Shown: piece by piece, positions 54,278 through 64,000 of the stretch
Numbering within the stretch: position 1 is the first letter of the stretch
Layout: each line of letters starts with the position of its first letter
From: Paracentrotus lividus
Taxonomy: Eukaryota; Echinodermata; Echinoidea; Camarodonta; Echinidae
Assembly (NCBI GenBank): GCA_940671915.1
Contig: CALNVZ010003435.1
Coordinates: 6,652,829 to 6,716,828, forward strand
Direction: 5' to 3'
Length of the DNA: 64,000 nt
The notes under the pieces: model-generated
Told to the model about the DNA's origin: nothing
What the model saw: the letters and a program-made list of their open reading frames with translations, nothing else
Databases searched by the model: none
Made by a program: the position numbers and the translations under genes

Positions 54278-57200
54278 ATGCACTTGTCAATTGATGTCCC
54301 GGCCCCTGGGTACCCGGGGATGGCCGGGACTTGCACGCTAAATGTAAGCTAAAAAATGACATTCCCCGGTCAAATCCCGGTCAAAGTCCGGCAGGGCCGG
54401 GCATAATTGTGTGCAAACCCGCGCAAGTCCCGGCCCCAGCCTGCCGGGAATTGCGATGCAATCCCGGGTCTTTCTCTCGGTACACTCCCCCGCCCCGGCC
54501 GCGAACGCGAACCCGAATTTTCAAGCTTGTATATACGACGGGCGGCGGGCCGGGTGTGCATTCATTTTTCTGACATGTTGCAAGCATGATATGAATGGAC
54601 GACACTGTAGTACCTGCGTTCAGTGCATGCATGCAGTGCATGTATGCAGTGATATGATCGATCGATCGTGTGTGTGAAAATTGATGATGACGTGTTGTGT
54701 ATGGATGGCCAATATTGGCGGTGGACGGACAATTATTTTTTTCTTTTCTTGTGACCATACCGGTCTGACAGTTAAGCGTGGGCGCCGACGCGGGAGGAGG
54801 GGGGCGGTAGTGTAATTTAAATATAGACAATTGCATTGATAATTTATTTGTTTGAAATAAGTTTATTCATTAATTCTTAATTTATTAATTAATTTTTTTT
54901 TTTTTTTTTTTATTTTTTTTTTTTTTTAAGGGTCCAAATTTTTGGGTGCGGTTTATTACCGTCTATTTTTTAATTGCAGTATTTATTTGGGTTTACTTAC
55001 AATGTGAATCCTTTTATTCTGTACAGGAAAAAGTCAATCCAATCATAAGAAGTATTTCTTTTCCTCGTTGTTTAGGGGCCTATGACGAAAGAGGGTGCTA
55101 ATTTTAATTTGAAATCGCAGCCCATTTTTTTTTTATTTAATTTTACCTGATTTGTGGAAGCCTTATATATTACTAATTTAACTTTATGTTTCTCTTTTGT
55201 ACAGGACAAATAACTATGGAGAGATGGATGGCAAGTACTGGGGGGAAGTGAAGGGTTCGATTTTAAAGTCCAGAGCCTTTTCCAGATTACTTTGTTGTCA
55301 CTTGTTTCCGTACGTAGTGTTGCAACGTTGACTTCTGTCCTGTCATGACCGAGGGGGGGGGGGGGCGGTTTCGCCAAAAGCTATCCACAATAAAATATTT
55401 GTTCTCTATTCCGCTTATCATGTACCCAAAATATTTTTGTCTAATTAATTATTTTCATTTTTGTTGGGCATTTCTCCAAATCTTCGGACTGGATTACCCA
55501 TTTTATCATAGTTTTTTTTCTACGTCATATTCATTTTGTGCATGCCTCAATATCATATATTTGCATGAATCATTGAATTTGTTGTTTCAGGAACGAAATG
55601 CATGCTCCCTCTTCCAGGTAAATAGCAATGTGTGAAATGATGTTATATTTGACAAATATTACTGCATTGTGAATCAAAAAGTCAGAAACCAATTCTGGAC
55701 CAGATATGAAACCGCAAATGTCTTTTGCTATTTTTTTTTTGGTGCCATCAAGGTCACTAATGTGATGAAGGGCCCACTGGACAACCGTTCTTACATTGAA
55801 GTTGCTACAGTGGTATTTAGTTACTGTTATGTTAACACATTTTGCATGAAAAGATTGGCATCTCTATCGTTCTTTGCATGATTGTATTCAAATAAAATTT
55901 CTTTTCTGGATGCTGAGAAAGGCAGGCATACTGGATGAAGTCAGGATTAAAGGTAAGGGATGTTACAATGCCCACCACCCCCCCCCGAAAAAAAACACCC
56001 CAAAAATAAAGAAAAAAGACACACAAAGACAGCCCTGTCTTTAATCAAAGAAAGAAAGACCACAACACAGCTTTGTTCTTTATTCAAATACACGTAGAAA
56101 AAAACAAGGAGTTATAGATGAGAGATGCGGAGAGAGAGGGATGAAAGGGAGGATAGATAGTGAAGAGGAGGTGGAAGACATTATGGAAGAGAGAGAGGAG
56201 GGAACTCGAGAGGAGAAAGGAGAGAGTCTCGAGGGGAGGAGAGAGAGAGAGAGAGCAGAAAGAGCGTAACGGATATACACTGTAATCTCGACCATATAAA
56301 AACTGGCAATATTATAAAGGCAGGACTGTTTTATATATAGCCCTCAAAAATACTACGTAATTTACTATAATCATCAATAACCCGAGACAGTCAATATAAT
56401 TTGTATACCTAATTTCTTAGTAGATGCTTTGGCGGAGATGAGATATACTAATGGCGAGAGACGTATGAGAGAGAATCATTAGAGCTGGTAGGGAGGGGAA
56501 GAGGTGAGGAAGTGGGTAGAGCAGTCAAAAGAACTTAAGAGAGGAGAGAGTAATGAGCATATACTACTTGGAATATACAGAGAATTGACTTACGAATGGC
56601 CTATATATCTCACAAATCTTTAAACAATGAACATGTTTTCATCAATAGTATATGTTTAAAATAGGCACATATAAATTAAATTAACTTACATAAGAACCGT
56701 TTCGTAAATACCCATTAGATATAAATTAACTTGATCCAACGGTCTTACAATTAGCAACTAAAAACTAATAGTTATCTACATAATGTCTATAACGTAGAGA
56801 TTCCAAATGACTATAAGAAGTGAAGTGGGGATAGACAAGAGAAAGAGGCAGTAAATTGAAGAGATGAGACGCGGCGGAGATGAGAAATTAGAAATAGGAC
56901 GTACACATAATTATTGATACATACACCGTTTACAAGATTAATACATTGATTTATATCTACAATATTCATAAAGTAGAATAAGATACAAGTGAATAACAGA
57001 CTAGAGAAGGGTGGATAATGAAGGAGGATGGGGCTGGGAAGGATTGAGAATTAGACAATAGGCGACAACATAACGATTGAAATTTATACACAGTTACAGT
57101 TACAGGCCTAATATATAAATATCTTACTCCGTGGAAGTAGTTACAATTATTCTTAGATGCCGTATCAATAGACTGTGGCATATTCTGTTGTTCCTAACTC

Positions 57201-58169
57201 TCTGTCTCTGACCTCATGCCAATATAACTTGTATACTAATCCTACTCTCTATCTCACTATCACGTCTCTACTTCTTCAAACTTCCCACCACAGTATTTCA
57301 CTTCTTCTAACTCTCCAGATCATTCTGTATCTTCCTCCCTCTTCCTCACTCCTCTATCTGATATGGTGTCCATCGTCACCTCTGGTCAATCTACGTTATG
57401 GAATGCTATAGATAAGTTTTAACTCCAAATCAAATAAATCATGACGATAACAATTCCTTCATAAATTATGTCACGGAATCGGTAAAAATGATCCGCTGAC
57501 AAGCTCTCACTCATCAGCCTCCGAATAATTCACTTCAAACGCAACCGGACCCGCCATTTATTGCAGCACACACACACACACGTACTAGTACCGTACAGAG
57601 TCCATATAGCTAGAGCTAGAGGCAGCTAGCAGAGCTGGCCACGATCGATGGCATGCGGCGCTACCAATGTTTCGGCAAAGGTAATTACGACAACTACCGA
57701 ACACAATAATATTTTCCATCTTTATTTCTCAAGTGCCACAATATTGTGGCGCTCGGGCGAGGCAACTACTTTGATATTTTTTTTGCTTTATTCAGTTGCC
57801 CGGCCCGAGAGACAAATATAGTTCCCCGGGCGCTCATATCAGGCGCATGTTTAGTGACGATACCACGTTCCGGTCAACTGAACAACAAAGCCCGGTCAAC
57901 TGAACAACAAAGCCCGGGTCAATGCGGGTAAAAAGCCCCGCACGAACGTCCCGGCTATTTTTGAGTGGTGTTGCAATCACCCTACAAATCCCGGTACAAG
58001 CCCCGAACCAACGTCCCGGCTATTTGAACGGCTTTGCAATACTCCTACAAATCCCGGTACAAACCCCGGCACACCCGGGCATGATTGCTTGCAAATCCCG
58101 GCTAAGTGTGTAAAAAGTCCCGGCCATCCCCGGGTACCCAGGGGCCGGGACATCAATTGACAAGTGCAT
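54278..58169. mobile_element. 3.9-kb element with GC-rich inverted ends
   Basis: ATGCACTTGTCAATTGATGT begins the left end and its exact inverse ends the right at 58169. The match continues through CCCGGCCCCTGGGTACCCGGGGATGGCCGGGACTT (given only as a span, 54298-54331 versus 58109-58149). Both ends then carry arrays of CCCGGTCAAA or CCCGGTACAA type words (54360-54490; 57880-58120). The centre (54560-57650) is AT-rich with GA-rich tracts at 56100-56250 and CT-rich at 57190-57370. No transposase frame was found. Confidence 0.7.
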
Positions 58170-60719
58170 AAGTACATGCTGTGATAAATGCCAATGAGTA
58201 TGAAGATGTGTGCCGTAGAAGGAAGATATAGTACAAATAATTTCTTGATCATTGGTGATGCAAGAATGTGTATTGACTATATTAGATTTATGTTTGATAA
58301 TAGATTATTCAAATCTTTTGATTATCAAAAAAATATTTACTATTATTAAAGGATAGATCTTTGAAATGGTCACTAACAAATTATGTTTTGGTAAAAAAAA
58401 ATAAAAAAAAAAAAAAGGAGAAAAAAATGGATTGTAAATATGTACACAAATAATATAGCAAGCTATGAAAAGTGCTGACTCTTATAGAGTTTATGACTAT
58501 TTAAATTCTGTTTTTTTTTAAATCCTGGTTTTATTCATACAATACAAGTTGAAGTCGGGTTCAGATTCCTTTGCCGTGAAGATATTTTGTACTGTTTCAC
58601 ACCTTTATTCTTAATGTAGCTGCAGTGTGATGCAAGCTGGGCCATATTTCTCTTAGTTTAGAATTGATATTACCCCATGAAATCATTATTGATGGACTCA
58701 TGCGCAATGTGCACCTTTCTATTAAAACCAAGTTCATGTGGAGGTCACACAGCGTGGGATAAATTGCCAACTGAAGCATTAGTAGTTCTCTGACCAGCTA
58801 TACAGGTAGAAATTTTCTTGTATGCAGTGGTGTGCTGTACTATTCATTTCGTATTTTTATTTATTTTTTTCCCATTTGACAGACATATGTAATACAGTCG
58901 TAATTTAAGCAAAACTAGACAAAGTAGTCTCAGAAATCCTGGAAATAGTGGTTATGAGAACAAATCATACATATTAAAAATTAAGTTACATTATTTCAGA
59001 TTTACTGTAGGCTACAATGTAGGCCTACATGAAATGTATGTTGACTGTTTGTCTCAATCAAATCAATCACAATTGAACAAATTAAAAATGCAATCGTATT
59101 AGAAATTTCCTTTCTCGTTGATGCTTGTACAATATATGTAGCCTACATTTACAGTAGGATGTGAAAAACTATACCAATTGTATCCTTTTCTGGATTGTAA
59201 TTTAATACCACTCAATATTTTCTCAAATTATCTTGAAAATCAAATTTAAAAAAGAGAAAAAGAGAAAATGAAGAAAATCAGCTTCATCATAAGCAATGCA
59301 ATTATCTGCCACCATTCTACACAATATAAGGTGGAAATATTGGCTCCAAAAGGAATATGTATTGTATGGAAATTGGCCCAAGATCCTTTCATGCAGCCAG
59401 ACAGGCAAAATGTCAAGAAGATTACTGCTCTGTAATAAAAATGCATTACCATCATCATGACTACAGCCCACATGGGAAACTATTATTGATTTTTAGTTCT
59501 GTCTGTGGACAATGAAATATTCATATTGCAAACATACATGTCTATGTGGCACCTAATGTATTCTATTACATGTGTGCGTGTATGGTATGCTTAGGTGCTG
59601 TCCTGTGTGCAAGCTTTTTAGCAGTGAACCCATGGTACATGTATGTGTGGGACTCTGACAAATTGATTTTTGATGATTTGAAAATATGAACCGGATGCAT
59701 CTTTATATAGAGACCTCCATTGTATGTACTTCTGCATGTATATTCTCTAAATATGTCTGGCTTTTCAGTGCCGAATTGACACATCAAAGTGCCTTGTGGA
59801 GTATGCAAGAGACTACATGTATATAAAAAATAAAGAGTCAAACAAAATGCCTGATTGAATACTATAAAATTGCCTTGCTTGCTTTTCCATTCTAATAGAC
59901 TGGTAACCACTGTCGTCTTGCTTCAATTCTTTTCAGCTGATCAAACAGTGCCTACTTTTCTTTTGTAAAAACCTAGTCTAGTCATATAATAGGGACCTTA
60001 TAAATTTCACTTACAGATCTTCTATTTTTTTGTTGATTCACATGAAGGTTTATACAAATGTACATGTGTCTTTCGCCAACTGAAGCTATTTTCCACTTAT
60101 TCATAGTACATGTATTGGCAATTCAGTACACTGAATGGAACTTTTGTGCAAGTTGCCTTAAATACACAGCATAGTGTGCTTCTAAAATATAAATGACTTA
60201 CATGTACATGTATGACTACCAGTAGTAATTGACTTGAAAGAAATGGAGCACAGAAGAGGGGAAATTATAGCAATTCAGTCGAAACCTGTAGGCTACATGT
60301 ATGTATCACAAAATTCTTATTCTTTTCACTGGAAATGAAAAGAGAAGGAAAAATAGCAACCAGTTGGACTCATAATCCCACAACACTAACATAATGACAA
60401 CTGAATCAAGTTTAGCAGGAAACCAGCCCCCGTAAACGCAACTTTATATTTTTTCACCCCCAGAATGACATTATCCAAAGACTCGTAGGTGTAAGCACAT
60501 ATTAAGTCTGCTCTCAATAGAAATCAGTCCTCATTTCTCCCCAGTGTCCAAGCAATGGAAATTGTCGATCATTTGCATTAATGACTGCGTTGTAATGGGT
60601 CTCAATTGCTCCCATGATGGTTATCCTGGTTAGCGGTCTTATCTCTCTCATTTGGAATGGAAATGAGGTTCTTCTCCATCAAGAGTTGGGATCTTTGCAA
60701 GAAGCTTGGTCATCATCCC

Positions 60720-61020
60720 AAGCCATGCAAGTCTGATCAGTCAATTCAAATTGATTCAACATCAATTTCATCCATAATTGTTTACATGTTCCTCAGAAAT
60801 GTGTTTTCCATACATGTGTATTTTAAGTCTGATTCTAATTAATTCAACATTTGTTTTCTATTCCTCATAAATTCTTTGTCCATGCAAGTCTAATCATTCA
60901 GTTTCAGCTTACTCAACCTCATTTTTTGTATCATATAATAAGTCAATGTCTTGATACTTGACTCCTTGGTAATTTTTCTGTCGTGCAAGTCTAATAATTA
61001 AATTCAAATTGATAAACTAT
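60720..61020 (+). repeat. Four diverged tandem units with CAAGTCTRATCA core
   Basis: AAGTCTGATCAGTCAATTCA near 60729, AAGTCTGATTCTAATTAATT near 60825, AAGTCTAATCATTCAGTTTC near 60886 and AAGTCTAATAATTAAATTCA near 60987. Each is followed by a TTGATTCAAC-like phrase. The spacing is uneven (about 60-100 bases). Confidence 0.55.
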
Positions 61021-62135
61021 GCTTTATTTTGGATGATAATTACTGTAAGAAAAGTGTCTTGCGTCATGAATTGTATGGTCAGGAACACTTCAATTTAATG
61101 AAAAATATGAAGGAAAACCATACTTGTACATACACCTTGCAAATTTTGAAACCTCTGACAAAAAATCTTTTGTTTTTGCTTCAATTGAAAATGGTGTACA
61201 TAAAAATGGATTGATTGGGCAATGATATGGTTATATAAATGTACATGTATGGTCCGTGGTCTATGGTACGTACATGTACATGTACTTCAAAGCCACCAAC
61301 GTCATATACCCACGTGTCATGCATTCTTGAAGTCTTCAGTGTATTTTCCAATTAGTTTGCCTCTTTCTTATCACTACTCTTTCAAGTGTATGATGTCTTC
61401 ACTGCTGAGCTGGGTTAACACTTGCGGCCTTGTTGCCTAGCAACAGACATTTCATCAGCTATCATCCTCACTTACTGGTAGCCATGTTGTCTCGAATGTA
61501 CTGTAATATTGTATGGTAATACATGTAAGTGGGAAATCTACCACAAAAACATGTATTTGCTTTGTAGTTATTGTCTCTAAATTGAGAGATTTTAAAGATG
61601 TCATTGAGAAGAAAAAGAAGATGAAGAAAAAAGGCTTCCATTTTATAAATCCTATCATTTTAAAAATACATGTACAATGTAGGTCTTATAGATCTGTAAA
61701 AATTATGAATATACAGTAAAATGTACATGTATACATGTACATGTACACATGTAGGCCTCACAGTATGTCAGTTTGTCGCCTGAAACATGAAGGTCTACAC
61801 AATTTTCATTTGATATTAGAAATTTATGCTCGCTGAAGAATATTTCTTGTCTGAATTTGGGATTACTTTCAACAAGTGAGGCAATGAGAAAGGGAAAAAC
61901 TGCCGGGCAAGCAAATCAATATCTGTAGTATACAATTCATCCAGGTTAGTTTTCAAAGTGTTCATATTTTAATAAATGAAGCACTGATTAACATCCTTAT
62001 TCAAAAAGATACATTGGAATGATTGTCATCCAGAATGATGCCCATACTTCATAGCTGAAAAATGCATACATTTCTCCATGTGAATGGAAGATCTACATGT
62101 ATATGAGCCAATCCCCGAAATGAGCTTGAACAGTT

Positions 62136-62860
62136 CTCTGACATCACCAGCCCTCTCGGAGCCCCATTCTAGGATCTAGAGTATTCCTTCTGTGGACTCT
62201 GCTATCGATAAGTTTAGAGCAGCGCATCCCTTACATGTACATGTCTGAAATGCTAATTGCTATCTATGTGATCGCGAGGCAGTCATAATACTTGGGGCAT
62301 GGGACATTTTGAGGGGGTACGAGGATGTCTCCCATTTATACGTGTATAGTACATTTTCACCTCTAGTCCAGTGATATCACCAGCCTCTGCAATGAGTATA
62401 TCCTCTGTGAAATTACGATATTGATGAAAGTGAGCATATTTCTTAAGATGCACAAAATGCTACCGGTAATTGATATAAATGTGATTGCGATGGTCATAAA
62501 ATTTGGGAGAAAGCCCATTTTGAGGGATTGGCTGACATCATCGAACATGCAGCATCCCTTCTATGCGCAATGTACAAAGCGCTATCTACATGTATCATGA
62601 GATGGTCCTTTAGGGTACATGGGACATTTGGAGGGGAAAGCCTTCTTGTCCAATCCCAGTACATTACACCCAGTGATGTCATTAGCCCCTCATTGCCCCA
62701 TTCAAGGAGCATACCGTCTGTGTACTCGTGCTTTTGATAAGATGGGAGCGCATCCTCAAATTCACAAAATGCTAATTGCTATCTATGTGATCGCGAGACG
62801 GTCATAAAACTTGGGGGATGGGACATTTTGAGGGGGTAAGCTGGCATCTCCCATCCCAAT
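62136..62860 (+). repeat. Diverged tandem array, about four units of 140-230 bp
   Basis: Each unit contains TGACATCACCAGCCC, a GCGCATCCC-like word, ATGCTAATTGCTATCTATGT, then GATCGCGAGRC, GGTCATAA and GGGACATTTTGAGGGGGTA. The fullest copies are at about 62136-62340 and 62668-62860. The two middle copies (62365-62527 and 62530-62645) are more decayed. Short plus-strand frames across it are not conserved between units. Confidence 0.7.
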
Positions 62861-63815
62861 ACCTGCAGCTAATGGGGGTACGGTGCTAGAGTGCGGCTTC
62901 ACTGTTTATCAGCGAATATGATCGTGAACGTGTGACAAGGTTACCCCGGACCGTGCATTTGCTGCAGATTTGCCATAATTAAAGTGAAATCGAGCATGAG
63001 TCATGGATCCATGTCTCCGGTGAAGAGGGAAAAGTGGAAGCTCAAAAGAGCTACATTTTTAAGGAGTGAATATAATACAGCTCCAAACTTATTCATCATG
63101 TCCTCTGTGTACTTCCATCTAAGTGGACAGTCACAGTACCAGGTAGTTTATTTCCAAAAATCCTTTTCAGTACAGAGTGATGTCCTTAAAGTTTGAAATA
63201 ATAGTAGTCTTTAATCCTGGTAATAAGTGGAAAAGATAATTGTATTTGATTATTACTTTATTTGTTGGTCAGAAATATTTTGCTAAATATGTGGTGATTA
63301 GAAAGTAGAGCCAATCGGCAAGACAAAATATGTCAATAACATCTGTACAGTTTATTCATCATCAGCTACATGTACCGTATACATTTTTGTACATGTACAT
63401 TGTAGGAGTTCACATGTTTCTTTGAGGTATTTTTGTTGGCTTAAAAACATCTTTGTGCATAAATTCATGTACATCAAATGGCTTTTATCAGGTTTTTTTT
63501 AAATTTATTGAAATTAGTATCTATCTATATTTACATTTCAAAATGCTTTCTATAGATGATCTCATACACCTACACTGTATGTATTTTTTTGGGGTTAAAA
63601 TGACATAATGTACGAGTGAGGGATTAGTGGGTCATCTACAGTAGATATGAACATGGATGAGCAGAATGTGTTTTTTTTTTAAATTTTTTTAAATGTATTT
63701 ATTTTTATTACATTATTGATCCATGTTGCAATAACCTATGGTCCAAGTTTTCCTTATTTTAAATTCATTGAATAATCTACATGTTTTTATTGTCTGTGTT
63801 TTTCTTTCTCCTCAG

Positions 63816-63877
63816 TCACATGCACCCCTCTGGGATGATTTCTCTAGCAAGGCCGGCAAACTTCACACACAACTCAG
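63816..63877 (+). CDS. MTSS1: MTSS1-like I-BAR protein, coding exon 2 (gene continues past window)
   Basis: After a TTTCTTTCTCCTCAG acceptor the exon reads SHAPLWDDFSSKAGKLHTQL plus the first two bases of an arginine codon, then a GTTTGT donor. It joins exon 1 in phase 0 and continues the I-BAR first helix (family pattern K-x-x-P-(V/L)-W-(E/D)-D-F-x-x-K-A-G-K-L). The intron between them is 11827 bases. The rest of the I-BAR domain, the serine-rich region and the C-terminal WH2 motif lie beyond the window end. Confidence 0.88.
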
Positions 63878-64000
63878 GTTTGTTTACTTCTCTCGTTCAC
63901 TAACAAAATGAATAATTATCATGAAGGATCAAAACATGTTATAACTTTAAAACCAAAAAAAATGCAAACAATCTATGTTTAAATACTACCATTGATTTGA

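Larger units (their letters stand above)
51989..63815 (+). other. First intron of the MTSS1-like gene, 11.8 kb
   Basis: No further exon was recognised. Contents, in order: a G-rich run near 52928-52952, a small MITE (53764-53908), a 3.9-kb inverted-end element (54278-58169), A-rich runs near 58390-58430, a diverged repeat array (60720-61020), ATGTAC palindromes near 61720-61752 and a second array (62136-62860). The long 5' intron could hold regulatory elements, but none can be named from sequence alone. Confidence 0.6.

Noticed and set aside
54330..54840. Overlapping frames of 60-151 codons on both strands in GC-rich DNA
   Set aside because: They lie in the inverted GC-rich end of the 54278-58169 element; frames are long only because stop codons are rare in GC-rich repeats.
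56080..57411. Serine/leucine-rich frames in GA/CT-rich tracts as candidate genes
   Set aside because: Low complexity, no splice-consistent neighbours and no recognisable family.
1..64000. CRISPR array, operon, phage or bacterial mobile element
   Set aside because: No regular short repeats with unique spacers and no Shine-Dalgarno-led gene runs; spliced genes and LINE relics show nuclear animal DNA.

Overview
The window is animal nuclear DNA: genes are split by GT-AG introns, AT-rich non-coding DNA dominates, and non-LTR retrotransposon pieces and short inverted-repeat elements are everywhere. The protein matches, the many TACATGTA-type stretches and the repeat style suggest a marine deuterostome, most likely a sea urchin. 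That placement is an inference from recognition, not from a search.

Four protein-coding genes could be rebuilt exon by exon, and nearly all the rest is repeat. (1) 23529-24539 (-): an intronless secreted tartrate-resistant (purple) acid phosphatase with all metal ligands present. (2) 25189-35999 (+): dihydroorotate dehydrogenase (DHODH), 9 coding exons, 393 aa, complete. Genes 1 and 2 diverge from a 649-bp gap. (3) 40841-46748 (-): proteasome subunit alpha type-7 (PSMA7), 6 exons, 254 aa, complete, convergent with DHODH. (4) 51920 to beyond the window end (+): the first two coding exons of an MTSS1-like I-BAR protein, separated by an 11.8-kb intron and preceded by a CpG-rich promoter region.

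Layout. 1-23500 is gene-free. It holds a polypurine minisatellite inside a TIR element, a GTGGGACGTAGG-type minisatellite, a dead CR1-like LINE (6850-9060), and a nested transposon cluster at 9889-17585. In that cluster two adjacent sister copies of a ~1.04-kb element each carry a different younger insertion, so each copy serves as the empty site of the other. A multi-hairpin MITE follows at 17992-19287.

DHODH intron 6 (5.2 kb) contains a ~4.2-kb inverted-repeat element with ~730-bp arms. One arm is interrupted by a 1085-bp transposon with a target duplication. The loop carries a broken LINE and a near-perfect hairpin. DHODH intron 7 carries a partial copy of exon 7 with its splice donor. A broken LINE 3' end lies 141 bp upstream of the PSMA7 start codon. 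The MTSS1 intron contains a 3.9-kb element with GC-rich inverted ends and two arrays of diverged tandem repeats.

The genes do not form one pathway: pyrimidine synthesis, phosphatase, proteasome and membrane-curvature/actin functions happen to lie side by side. No CRISPR array, operon, rRNA or tRNA gene was seen.
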